A DNA stretch of 64,000 nucleotides, taken from positions 1-64,000 of the forward strand of contig CAINOI010000033.1 in NCBI GenBank assembly GCA_903851465.1, given 5' to 3'. A program made the position numbers and the translations under genes. The stretch comes from an uncultured Bacteroidota bacterium. Lineage in GTDB: Bacteria > Bacteroidota > Bacteroidia > Chitinophagales > Chitinophagaceae. The first letter of the stretch is position 1. Every line of letters begins with the position of its first letter. Of this stretch, positions 18,557 through 27,574 are shown piece after piece. Under the pieces are notes generated by a model that searched no databases, was not told the origin of the DNA, and saw only the letters and a program-made list of their open reading frames with translations.

Positions 18557-19654
18557 ATGATAGGATTTCAATTCACCCCATTTAAAGCTGGCGAAAACAA
18601 AAAAAGCATGTTCGAGCAAATGCTCGACCTGTTTACTGAACTATTGAATTATACCAATGGGGATGCCACAGAAGCTTTAGACTGGCTCAACCAATTAGAC
18701 CGAAAGCATAAATTCACCAATGACGACTATGGTATGGGTGATTTTATTGAAGATTTGAAGGAAAATGGCTACTTAAAGGAAAATGGTCCAGACGGCAGTT
18801 TTAAGATTACTTCCAAAACAGAACAGACAATTCGTAAAAAGAGCCTAGAAGACATCTTCGGTAAGCTTAAAAAAGGCAGCAAAGGCAATCACCAAACCAA
18901 TAAAACGGGACCTAGTGCAGAACTTAGTCCAGACACAAGGGCCTATCAATTTGGTGACAATATTGACCAAGTAGATTTTACAGAAAGTATCCGAAATGCA
19001 CAAATCAATCATGGCGTTGAAAATTTCACGATGCATGAAAACGATTTACTCATTCGTGAAAGTGATTTTAAAACACAGACTTCTACCGTGTTGATGATTG
19101 ATATTTCTCATTCTATGATATTATATGGAGAGGATCGTATCACTCCAGCAAAAAAAGTGGCGATGGCTTTGTGTGAATTAATTACCACTAAATACCCTAA
19201 AGACACAATAGATATCGTTGTTTTTGGAAACGATGCATGGAGTATTGAAATTAAAGACCTTCCCTATTTACAAGTAGGTCCTTATCATACCAATACAGTT
19301 GCAGGACTAGAATTGGCGATGGATTTATTGCGTCGTCGTAAAAATCCAAACAAACAGATTTTTATGATCACCGATGGCAAGCCAACTTGTTTAAAAATTG
19401 GTTCTAAATACTATAAGAATAGTTTTGGGTTAGACAGAAAAGTAGTGAATCGTTGTCTAAATTTGGCGGCGCAGTGTAAAAAGTTAAAAATTCCAGTAAC
19501 GACTTTTATGATTGCATCTGATCCTTATTTGCAAAAATTTGTGGAAGAGTTTACCGAGATGAATCATGGTAAAGCATTCTTCGCATCTTTAGATAAGCTA
19601 GGCAGTTTTATATTTAATGATTTTGAAAGCGGAAAGCGAAAAACAGTATACTAA
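18557..19654 (+). CDS. VWA (von Willebrand type A) domain protein
   Basis: About 365 residues from the ATG at 18557; the longer frame opens nine codons earlier with TTG. The N-terminal 150 residues are helical and charged. The C-terminal 210 residues form a VWA domain with the MIDAS motif D-x-S-x-S in VLMIDISHSM, a conserved Thr region (HTNTVAGLELAM) and MITDGKPT (the TDG Asp). It lies directly upstream of a MoxR/ChlI-like AAA+ ATPase with one base between stop and ATG. Such VWA/AAA pairs act as chelatase- or chaperone-like complexes that remodel or metallate client proteins. The client here is unknown. Confidence 0.88.
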   Translation: MIGFQFTPFKAGENKKSMFEQMLDLFTELLNYTNGDATEALDWLNQLDRKHKFTNDDYGMGDFIEDLKENGYLKENGPDGSFKITSKTEQTIRKKSLEDIFGKLKKGSKGNHQTNKTGPSAELSPDTRAYQFGDNIDQVDFTESIRNAQINHGVENFTMHENDLLIRESDFKTQTSTVLMIDISHSMILYGEDRITPAKKVAMALCELITTKYPKDTIDIVVFGNDAWSIEIKDLPYLQVGPYHTNTVAGLELAMDLLRRRKNPNKQIFMITDGKPTCLKIGSKYYKNSFGLDRKVVNRCLNLAAQCKKLKIPVTTFMIASDPYLQKFVEEFTEMNHGKAFFASLDKLGSFIFNDFESGKRKTVY

Positions 19655-19655
19655 A

Positions 19656-21239
19656 ATGAAAAAAGAAATGGCGAATAAAAAAGCAACTGATAGCAAAAAA
19701 ATAGTTGGTATTGAAAAAATCAATACACTTGGTCAATTGGTTAAATCTGGTTATCAGTCCAAATCTATAAAGGAAGAAGTGCGTGATAATTTAGTGAGCT
19801 GTTTACAAAATAAAGAAAATCCTTTCACGGGCATTTTGGGTTATGAAGACACGGTTATACCTGATACAGAGCGTGCGCTATTGAGCAGACATAATATTTT
19901 ATTTTTAGGATTACGTGGACAAGCTAAAACAAGAATGGCGCGTCAGATGACTGACTTACTAGATGAATATATACCAGTTATTATGGGCAGCGAAGTCAAT
20001 GACGATCCGTTGAAACCATTAAGCAAATTTGCAAAAGATTTAATTGCAGAACACGGAGATGATACGCCAATTCATTGGCTACACCGTTCGGAGCGTTATG
20101 GAGAAAAATTAGCCACGCCCGATGTAAGTGTTGCAGATCTAATTGGCGACATTGATCCTATCAAAGCAGCGAATTTGAAATTGAGTTTTTCTGATGAAAA
20201 AGTGATTCACTACGGTATTATTCCAAGAAGCAATCGTTGCATTTTTGTGATCAATGAATTACCAGATTTACAAGCAAGAATACAGGTGTCTTTATTCAAT
20301 ATCTTACAAGAAGGCGATATTCAAATACGCGGTTTTAAATTGCGTATGCCATTGGATATTTTATTTGTCTTTACTGCAAACCCAGAAGATTATACCAACA
20401 GAGGTAGTATTGTTACACCGTTAAAAGATAGAATTGAAAGCCAAATATTAACGCACTATCCCAAAACCCTAGAAACCTCTTTGGCGATTACAGAACAAGA
20501 GGCAGATATTTTAGAAGTACAAAAGCAAAGAGTGGATATAAGTGATTTAATTAAGCGATTGATTGAACAAGTTTCTTTTGAGGCAAGATCTAATGAATTT
20601 GTAGATAAGAAAAGTGGCGTGAGTGCGCGTTTAACCATCGCGGCATTTGAAAATGCCATTAGCTCAGCAGAGCGTCGTGCGATTATCCACAACGAAAAAC
20701 ATACTTATGTTTGGATCAGTGATTTAATGGGTATCATCCCTTCTATTACTGGAAAAATTGAATTGGTTTATGAAGGTGAGCAAGAAGGTCCATATGAAGT
20801 GGCTTTGAATTTATTGAACAAGGCCATTCGTACTCAGTTTATTGAATACTTCCCTAATCCTGAATTGTTGAAGAAGAAAAAAATGGTCAATAAAAAGGGA
20901 GAGGAAAAGGCGCTAGACAATCCTTACAAGGCCATTACTAGCTGGTTTGATGGAGGGAATCATTTGAACCTAATGTTGGATATGAAGGATGCTGATAAAG
21001 TAGTTGCTTTATATAAGGTGGATGGCTTATTTGGTTTAGTAAAAAAATACTATCCTCATGCCAATGAAAAAGAAAGCGCTTTATTAATGGAATTTGTTTT
21101 ACATGGCCTTGCTGCATTTTCATTGATCAATAAAAAAATGATTGATGGCAAAATTGAATTCAATGATTTAATGAGCAGTATGATGAATTTAAATAGTTTT
21201 GGCGAAGAGGACGATTTCAATGAATCTGACTATCAATAA
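19656..21239 (+). CDS. AAA+ ATPase, MoxR/ChlI (Mg-chelatase-like) type
   Basis: About 527 residues from the ATG at 19656, which directly follows the VWA stop; an in-frame ATG at 19617 would overlap that gene. The P-loop reads GLRGQAKTR, so Ala replaces the usual Gly before Lys-Thr. The Walker B segment reads CIFVINELPDL, with Asn-Glu instead of Asp-Glu. Both variants look fixed in this MoxR-like branch rather than decayed, from my memory of similar proteins. FTANPEDYTNRG supplies a sensor-1 Asn. The C-terminal 150 residues are helical. It works with the VWA protein as an ATP-driven remodelling pair. Confidence 0.88.
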   Translation: MKKEMANKKATDSKKIVGIEKINTLGQLVKSGYQSKSIKEEVRDNLVSCLQNKENPFTGILGYEDTVIPDTERALLSRHNILFLGLRGQAKTRMARQMTDLLDEYIPVIMGSEVNDDPLKPLSKFAKDLIAEHGDDTPIHWLHRSERYGEKLATPDVSVADLIGDIDPIKAANLKLSFSDEKVIHYGIIPRSNRCIFVINELPDLQARIQVSLFNILQEGDIQIRGFKLRMPLDILFVFTANPEDYTNRGSIVTPLKDRIESQILTHYPKTLETSLAITEQEADILEVQKQRVDISDLIKRLIEQVSFEARSNEFVDKKSGVSARLTIAAFENAISSAERRAIIHNEKHTYVWISDLMGIIPSITGKIELVYEGEQEGPYEVALNLLNKAIRTQFIEYFPNPELLKKKKMVNKKGEEKALDNPYKAITSWFDGGNHLNLMLDMKDADKVVALYKVDGLFGLVKKYYPHANEKESALLMEFVLHGLAAFSLINKKMIDGKIEFNDLMSSMMNLNSFGEEDDFNESDYQ

Positions 21240-21248
21240 ACTAAGGCT

Positions 21249-21941
21249 ATGAACTATCGTCACAAAGCCTTTATTAAGTTTGCATGTATTGTATGTATAA
21301 CATTTTGTATAAGTCAATCTTATTCAAAACTACATGCGCAGCCCTTTAAACAAGAGATCCTTCAATTTCAAAAATCAGATAGTATTGTCATGCCTCCCAA
21401 GGGGCAAATTGTATTTGCCGGAAGCTCTTCGTTTACAAAGTGGAAAGATGTGGCAATGTATTTTCCGGGTTATCCCATTATCAATAGAGGATTTGGTGGC
21501 GCTACCTTAGTGGATTTAATTTATTTCATAGACGAGGCTATTCTCAAGTATCAGCCTAGTCAAGTTTTTATTTATTGTGGAGAAAATGACATAGCCGATG
21601 TAGATACGGTTAGCCCTGCTACTGTATTACAAAGATTTAAAACCCTGCATACAATTTTATTAAAAAAATTACCAAAGACTACAAAAGTAGTTTTCGTTTC
21701 TTTAAAACCAAGTGTTGCTAGATGGCATTTAGAATCAAAATTTATAGAAACAAATAAATTGATTGAAGGATATATTGCCACACAAAAAAATATACAATAT
21801 TTGGATGTACATACTGCAATGCTGGATGAAAATAAAGAAGTGCTTAAAGATATCTTTATATCGGATAAATTGCACATGAATCCCAAAGGCTATTTGATAT
21901 GGCAAAAGCAATTTGTACCATATTTAACAATACCAAAATAG
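21249..21941 (+). CDS. SGNH/GDSL hydrolase, exported
   Basis: A 230-residue protein with an N-terminal hydrophobic export signal (FACIVCITFCISQSYSKLHAQ). All SGNH blocks are visible: block I FAGSSSF (Ser nucleophile), block II INRGFGGATL, block III IYCGENDIAD, and block V DKLHMNPKGY with the Asp/His pair. It should hydrolyse ester or acetyl groups on sugars or lipids in the periplasm. It starts nine bases after the AAA+ gene and may be its operon partner. It runs convergent with the blh gene, with only 22 bases between the stops. Confidence 0.88.
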   Translation: MNYRHKAFIKFACIVCITFCISQSYSKLHAQPFKQEILQFQKSDSIVMPPKGQIVFAGSSSFTKWKDVAMYFPGYPIINRGFGGATLVDLIYFIDEAILKYQPSQVFIYCGENDIADVDTVSPATVLQRFKTLHTILLKKLPKTTKVVFVSLKPSVARWHLESKFIETNKLIEGYIATQKNIQYLDVHTAMLDENKEVLKDIFISDKLHMNPKGYLIWQKQFVPYLTIPK

Positions 21942-21963
21942 TTGAATTGAATCTCAGATTAAA

Positions 21964-22884
21964 CTATTTAGTTTTATCCAATTTGATTTTAGTAAACACC
22001 TGTAAGTGAGGTAATGCAAGTACCGCAATGCCAATAAATAAAAGCGGTAAGACTTCTTTGATACTCCATGCCTCCATTGAAAAATAAATAAACACAATAA
22101 TGCCAGTCCATGCTACGACTGCATAGGGCACGGCTTTGGTGAGTAATTTTTTCCATCCAAGGAAACTGTTTTCCATTTCAAATTCTTGTCTTATTTTATC
22201 AAAAGACAAAATAGAATGCCATAGCCCAAAATAAAAACTAAAACACAACCATAGTGGCAATAGCATATTTAAAATCGTTAAACAGCCAATTTGCATCACT
22301 GCAAAAAAGAATTGCTTTGTGTCGGAGAAAAAATATTTATGTGAAAAGAATAAACTAATATGGATGCCTACAAGTGTTGCCTGAGAAATAGGCAATATGA
22401 TATTTGCATAATATATGTACTCATTTGCCTGCATCTTAGATTGTCCTAGTAAAACAAATACATCTATAGCTGTGTGAATATTTTTACTGAGTAGAAATAA
22501 AATCCAGCTAAGGCCTAAAACACTATAACAAAACTTATGTATCCCGGTATAGCTTTTACCTAACCAATCTATTTCGCCAAAATGGAAAGCGGTTAATCCA
22601 ATGAAAATGAGGATGGCGATTGTTGGTAAAAAATACCAAACCAATCCGTAGGCCAACATGTTTAGGATGTATTTTAATAAAAACAGATAACCATGTTTTT
22701 TATCAGCTCCTACATTGATTTTTTGATCTATATAAAAGTCTAATGCGCCGTGGGGGATACCTAATACAAATAAGGTAACAAATAAAACCCCTAATTGCTG
22801 GCTCGTTGACAATGGGAAATAGGCATGTAATAATGCTAAACCGAATCCAATGACCAAAAGTAGTTGTCTGAGCTTTATTTGCAT
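21964..22884 (-). CDS. blh: Beta-carotene 15,15'-dioxygenase, Brp/Blh family
   Basis: A 306-residue polytopic membrane protein with the Blh signatures GIPHGALDF (about 42-50), AFHFGEIDW (about 109-117) and LWHSILSFD, whose His residues hold the catalytic iron. It cleaves beta-carotene into two retinals, the chromophore of the rhodopsin encoded directly upstream on the same strand. A strong terminator lies between the two genes, and its T run ends about 10 bases before this start codon. Expression therefore depends on read-through or on a promoter inside the terminator region. No carotenoid-synthesis genes are in the window. Confidence 0.92.
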   Translation of the reverse strand: MQIKLRQLLLVIGFGLALLHAYFPLSTSQQLGVLFVTLFVLGIPHGALDFYIDQKINVGADKKHGYLFLLKYILNMLAYGLVWYFLPTIAILIFIGLTAFHFGEIDWLGKSYTGIHKFCYSVLGLSWILFLLSKNIHTAIDVFVLLGQSKMQANEYIYYANIILPISQATLVGIHISLFFSHKYFFSDTKQFFFAVMQIGCLTILNMLLPLWLCFSFYFGLWHSILSFDKIRQEFEMENSFLGWKKLLTKAVPYAVVAWTGIIVFIYFSMEAWSIKEVLPLLFIGIAVLALPHLQVFTKIKLDKTK

Positions 22885-22894
22885 ATAGTAGGCA

Positions 22895-22927
22895 TAAAAA
22901 AAGGGGCGAGTTATGCACTCGCCCCTT
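22895..22927 (-). terminator. Rho-independent terminator between rhodopsin and blh
   Basis: The 10-bp perfect stem AAGGGGCGAG/CTCGCCCCTT (22901-22927) has a 7-base loop and, on the minus strand, at least six Ts. It begins 15 bases after the rhodopsin stop codon and ends just before the blh ATG, so it should limit blh transcription relative to the rhodopsin. Confidence 0.9.
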
Positions 22928-22941
22928 AAAGATAGGATGAA

Positions 22942-23664
22942 TTAAGCAGCTTTTCTGCTCAATGCATATATAACAAGACCGAATCCGATTTTATTTACAG
23001 CATCACCGATGTTGTAAACAATATCCATATTCAAGCCAATATTTGCAAATCCTGCATACCATTGTCCATCAGCAGTTCCGATTAAATATCCTAGAGGATA
23101 GATAGCCCAACCTACTAAAATGAACCAACCTAATGCTTTGTTTGCAGATGCAACTGCAGTACCAGCACTTGTAGCTAATTTCTTAACATCGCCCATCCAT
23201 ACTTCATACACAATGTAGAAGTAAGCAAGCGCACTTACTGTACCCCAAACTGTAGCACTACCTAATCCAGCTTCACCCATGTAACCTGTTACCAACATTA
23301 CAACAGAAGCTAAGATCATTTTCCATAATAAACTTGTTGTACCACCAGCTTTTTTTGTGATCAAGTAGAACTCAACACACATCAAAGGCACAGTTAACAA
23401 CCAATCTACATAACGGAAGAAGGTTGGAGAATCATGCGTTTCAGCATAATAACTACGCATGTAGTAATAGTGAACAGCAGCGATAAAAGTGATCAAACCC
23501 GATACTAATACCGAAGTGCGCCACTCTTGACTTGTGTTGCTCAATTCAAAAAAGAAAAAAACCGAAGCGGCCATCATAGCCATTGTGCCTACAAAGAAAG
23601 TAAACGAAACATAGTCCGTTTTAGCAATCGTTGTCATAGCGTCTAATAAAAATAGAGAATCCAT
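22942..23664 (-). CDS. Light-driven proton pump, green-type proteorhodopsin
   Basis: A 240-residue seven-helix retinal protein. Helix C reads RYVDWLLTVPLMCVEF: Asp87 (proton acceptor), Thr91 and Glu98 (donor) make the DTE set of outward proton pumps. The colour-tuning position (GPR 105) is Met95, as in green-absorbing forms. His65 matches the GPR His75 partner of the acceptor. Helix G has Asp221 and the retinal Lys225 (DAVNK). Aligned by eye without gaps to green proteorhodopsin through GYMGEAG, Gly141 falls at GPR Phe152, the position whose Gly opens a carotenoid-antenna window in xanthorhodopsin-type pumps. About 255 AT-rich bases lie upstream, without a clear promoter box. Confidence 0.95.
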   Translation of the reverse strand: MDSLFLLDAMTTIAKTDYVSFTFFVGTMAMMAASVFFFFELSNTSQEWRTSVLVSGLITFIAAVHYYYMRSYYAETHDSPTFFRYVDWLLTVPLMCVEFYLITKKAGGTTSLLWKMILASVVMLVTGYMGEAGLGSATVWGTVSALAYFYIVYEVWMGDVKKLATSAGTAVASANKALGWFILVGWAIYPLGYLIGTADGQWYAGFANIGLNMDIVYNIGDAVNKIGFGLVIYALSRKAA

Positions 23665-23919
23665 ATTGTGGAGATTTGGTGAACGTGGTTATAACATATG
23701 TTAGTTAGAACATGAATTTAAATAAATTGTTTGAAAATTTAAAAAAAAATTTAAACAAAATCAGATTTTTTTTATCAATGTTGCATCATTGATCATTTAA
23801 AAAAACATACATAATCAATCAGTTAGGTTCATTTCTTATTTTTTTAATAACAATATTTTTTATTATCTATATAATTGATAGTCATTTATTTAAATACTAT
23901 TTTAACATTTTTAGCATTT

Positions 23920-25488
23920 TTACAGTGATTTTCGGATTGAAATACCCTTTTTTATAGGCAATTGTACTGCATTGTCCATGCTCAACACACCATTTACCCA
24001 GATGTATTTGAATCCTTTTGCATATTGATGGGAGTCTTCGAAAGTGGCCATGTCTGAAACCTCATCTGCATCAAATACAACGATGTCTGCATAATACCCT
24101 TCTTGTAAGATGCCTCTTTTTTCGATATTGAATTTACTTGCAGGTAAGGAGGTCATTCTCCTAATGGCTTCTTCTAAACTTAATACGGCCATTGTTCTCA
24201 CATATCTTCCTAGTACGCGTGAATTGGTGCCATATGCTCTAGGATGAGGTTTGCCATATCCCTTCATCGCGATGCCAGCATCACTTGCGAACATATTAAA
24301 AGGATATTGCATAATGGCTTTGACATCAGATTCAGTCATGCCATGGTAAATCATCTGCGCCCCACCTTGTTCCATCATTTGTATGATTGTTTCTGCTTCA
24401 TCTAATGCCTTGTTTTTATTGCCTCTTAATAGATTAATGGCTTCGATATCTTTTCCATTGTAATTGCTGTCTGCTTTGTAATTGGCGACTACGGCATAGG
24501 TAAAATGCTTGATTCCTCTTTCTTTTAATATACCAATGATTTCATTGGCTACTTTTTTTCGAATGGTTGGATTTTTTAATCTGGCAAAAATGGAGTCCTG
24601 TCCATCAGATAACACCCAGTCTGGCAACAAGACACTTAATTGGGTGCTACTAGCAGTATAAGGGTATTGGTCAATGGTCACATCTATGCCCTCTTTTCTT
24701 GCATTCACAACCAATGGAATTGTTTCATTACTTCGGCCCCAATTGTTTTGACCGCTAATTTTAAAATGCGAAATCTCAACTGGTATGGTAGCCGCCCTTC
24801 CAATTTGGATGGCTTCGTTTACCGCATCCACTACTTGATTTTCTTCGTTTCTAATATGAGATGCATAGACGCCTCCATTAGCAGCAACAACTTTAGCAAG
24901 TCTTACAATTTCTTCTGTAGGCGCATATGTGCCTGGGATATAAATTAAACCAGTGGACATTCCTACTGCACCATCTTGCATCGCTTGTGCTGCTATTTTT
25001 TCCATTGCCTGCATTTCGGCTTCTGTAGCATGTCTGTTTGCTGTGCCCATCACCTGCTTACGAATGGTATTGTGCCCAATTAGAGATGCAATATTAATGG
25101 ACATGCCAATGGAGTCTAGTTGATTAAAATAGGCATTTAAATTATCAGCTGATCCGCCACAATTCCCTGTTACCACAGTGGTTACACCGTCGTATAAAAA
25201 ATTACTTGCCAATGGATTTCTGAATTCGCCACCTTCTAAATGCCCGTGTACATCAATAAACCCCGGCGCAACAATCATACCTTTGGCATCCACTTCTTTG
25301 GTTGCTTTCCAATTTTTTAAATTGCCTATAGCAATAATTCGGTTGCCTTTAATAGCTAGATCTTTATATTGCCATTGATTCCCTGTACCATCAATTAGTT
25401 TCCCGTTACGAATAATATAATCTGCAGTTTGTGCTTTTGTTTGCAGCAAAGTAAAAACGAAGGCAAAGAGTAGGAGGCTATTTTTCAT
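23920..25488 (-). CDS. N-acyl-D-amino-acid deacylase (D-aminoacylase family), exported
   Basis: A 522-residue amidohydrolase with a signal peptide (NSLLLFAFVFTLLQTKAQ). The N-terminal beta domain (YIIRNGKLIDGTG) is followed by metal-site motif GFIDVHGHLE, then VVTGNCGGS, SLIGHNTIRK, YASHIRNEE, EISHFKISG and the late Asp in MFASDAGIA, all typical of D-aminoacylases. It frees D-amino acids from N-acyl forms, for example from cell-wall turnover. It stands alone in a block of peptide-salvage genes and is divergent from the gamma-glutamyltransferase. Confidence 0.9.
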   Translation of the reverse strand: MKNSLLLFAFVFTLLQTKAQTADYIIRNGKLIDGTGNQWQYKDLAIKGNRIIAIGNLKNWKATKEVDAKGMIVAPGFIDVHGHLEGGEFRNPLASNFLYDGVTTVVTGNCGGSADNLNAYFNQLDSIGMSINIASLIGHNTIRKQVMGTANRHATEAEMQAMEKIAAQAMQDGAVGMSTGLIYIPGTYAPTEEIVRLAKVVAANGGVYASHIRNEENQVVDAVNEAIQIGRAATIPVEISHFKISGQNNWGRSNETIPLVVNARKEGIDVTIDQYPYTASSTQLSVLLPDWVLSDGQDSIFARLKNPTIRKKVANEIIGILKERGIKHFTYAVVANYKADSNYNGKDIEAINLLRGNKNKALDEAETIIQMMEQGGAQMIYHGMTESDVKAIMQYPFNMFASDAGIAMKGYGKPHPRAYGTNSRVLGRYVRTMAVLSLEEAIRRMTSLPASKFNIEKRGILQEGYYADIVVFDADEVSDMATFEDSHQYAKGFKYIWVNGVLSMDNAVQLPIKKGISIRKSL

Positions 25489-25593
25489 AAAACTATTTTT
25501 GTCTACTCAATTTACTAAATCCTGATCCATTTGTCATTCATTTTTATTTATTCAACCTAAAAAATGTATTTTCATTGGATCAATTATGAATCT

Positions 25594-27516
25594 ATGAAAA
25601 AGTATTTTGTACTCTTTGTTGTCACATTAGCTTGTTCAACAAATCTAAAAGCGCAACAAACTCAAAAACCGCCTTTACATGGTAAAGACTGGGTAGCTAT
25701 CACAGGTAAACCTTTAGCTGCAACTGCAGGATCAATGGTGTTTCAAAAGGGGGGCAATGCAGTGGATGCTGCATGTGCTATGCTTGCTGCAACTTGTACG
25801 ATGTGGGATGTGTTAAGTTGGGGTGGTGAGACGCAAGCGTTGATCTATAATCCCAACACAAAAAAAGTGATTGCCATTAGTGCCATGGGCTTTGCACCAA
25901 CAGGTGCTACGCCAGCATTTTTTAAAGGGAAAGGTTTTAGTTACCCCCCAGAATACGGTCCTTTAGCAGCAACGACACCTGGTACACCAGGAGGTATTTG
26001 TTTGATGTTGGCCAATTATGGCTCTATGAGTTTAAAAGAAGTTTTGGCGCCTGCAATGGATCTAGCTGCAGGCTATCCAATTGATGCACAAACTGCAAAC
26101 AGCATTGAACGAGGTAAAGCAATGATTAAAACATGGCCTTATAGTAAGAAAGTATTGTTACCGCATTTAGGTGAAAAACGCGAAGCACCAGAAGCCGGTG
26201 AAATATTTGTTCAAAAAGATTTATTGAACACTTTACAAAAAATGGTCGATGCGGAGCAAGCTGCATTGAAACAAGGCAAGTCTCGTAAAGAGGCTATCTG
26301 GGCTGCTTATGATCGTTTTTATAAAGGAGATATTGCAGATGAATTTGTAAGAGGTGTGCAAGAGCAAGGTGGATTGATTACCAAAGAAGATTTAAAAAAC
26401 TGGAGACCTACGGAAGAAGCACCATCGATGGTGAACTATAAAGGGATAGATGTATATAAGTTACAGGCATGGACACAAGGACCTTCTTTATTACAAGCTT
26501 TAAATATTGTTGAAAATTTTGACTTGAAAAAAATGGGCTATAATTCTGCGGATTATATGCATGTCATTTATCAAGCAATGAATTTAAGTTTTGCAGATCG
26601 TGATTTTTATTACGGTGATCCAAAGTTTGCGACCAACCAACCAATGACCGGCTTGTTAAGTAAAGCGTATGCGAAACAAAGAGCAGGAGAAATTAATATG
26701 GCCATGAACAATGCCAATGCGGGTCCTGGAGATCCTTATCCTTTTGAAGGAAAAATAAATCCTTTTTTAGATTTAATTAAAGCAAAAGGATTTCAGCCTT
26801 CAACAGATACTGCAAAAAATAAAACTGGATTTGCGCCAGCACATGATTTAAGAACAGTTGCTGCAATAAGTCCTTCTGAAAAATTATCAACTGATGCTGC
26901 TTATATGGACCGCTTATGGAGAGGTACTACAACAGTTGAAGCAGCGGATAAAGAAGGATGGGTTGTTTCTATCACACCAAGTGGTGGATGGTTGCCTGCA
27001 ACCATTGCTGGTAATACAGGAGTGGGTATGAGTCAACGCATGCAAAGTTTTGTATTGGATTCTGCACAAAATCCATTCAACGTAGTTGCGCCAGGTAAAA
27101 GACCTAGAGTCACTTTAACGCCAAGTATAGCAATGAAAGACGGCAAGCCTTATATGGCATTCGGTGTGCAAGGTGGCGACACGCAGGATCAAAATTTATT
27201 ACAGTTTTTTTTAAATATGGTTGAGTTTGGTATGACAGTTCAAGAAGCGACAGAAGCAGCGAATATCAATTCCAATCAACTTTGGCTTTCTTTAGGAGGC
27301 ACAAAAATTGCTGATAGAAAACCAAGACCAGGAAGTATATTGTTGCATGATAATGTTTCTGAGTGGGTTCGAAAAGACTTAAGAGCAAGAGGGTATAATT
27401 TAACTTTTGATGATCGCACAAGTGGTCCTATCAATGCCATTTTATTTGATTGGAAACATGGATCAATGTGGGGTGGAAGCTCTAATCATGGAGAAGATTA
27501 TGGAATCGCATGGTAA
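25594..27516 (+). CDS. Gamma-glutamyltransferase family protein, exported
   Basis: About 640 residues from the ATG giving MKKYFVLFVVTLACSTNLKAQ; an ATG 30 bases upstream would add a poor extension. The N-terminal half has the GGT start (GNAVDAACAMLAA), and the autocleavage Thr lies in LWRGTTTVEAADKEG, the counterpart of the usual TTH/TTF nucleophile site. VSITPSGG and GVGMSQRMQSF follow, where family members carry the substrate loop. GGTs hydrolyse gamma-glutamyl bonds (glutathione, poly-gamma-glutamate). The substrate loop is unlike the classic enzymes, so it may act on another acyl substrate. Confidence 0.88.
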   Translation: MKKYFVLFVVTLACSTNLKAQQTQKPPLHGKDWVAITGKPLAATAGSMVFQKGGNAVDAACAMLAATCTMWDVLSWGGETQALIYNPNTKKVIAISAMGFAPTGATPAFFKGKGFSYPPEYGPLAATTPGTPGGICLMLANYGSMSLKEVLAPAMDLAAGYPIDAQTANSIERGKAMIKTWPYSKKVLLPHLGEKREAPEAGEIFVQKDLLNTLQKMVDAEQAALKQGKSRKEAIWAAYDRFYKGDIADEFVRGVQEQGGLITKEDLKNWRPTEEAPSMVNYKGIDVYKLQAWTQGPSLLQALNIVENFDLKKMGYNSADYMHVIYQAMNLSFADRDFYYGDPKFATNQPMTGLLSKAYAKQRAGEINMAMNNANAGPGDPYPFEGKINPFLDLIKAKGFQPSTDTAKNKTGFAPAHDLRTVAAISPSEKLSTDAAYMDRLWRGTTTVEAADKEGWVVSITPSGGWLPATIAGNTGVGMSQRMQSFVLDSAQNPFNVVAPGKRPRVTLTPSIAMKDGKPYMAFGVQGGDTQDQNLLQFFLNMVEFGMTVQEATEAANINSNQLWLSLGGTKIADRKPRPGSILLHDNVSEWVRKDLRARGYNLTFDDRTSGPINAILFDWKHGSMWGGSSNHGEDYGIAW

Positions 27517-27574
27517 CATACATAAAAGAGCTTGGGAATAGGAATTAATTTGATATCGAATAAACAAAAATAAA

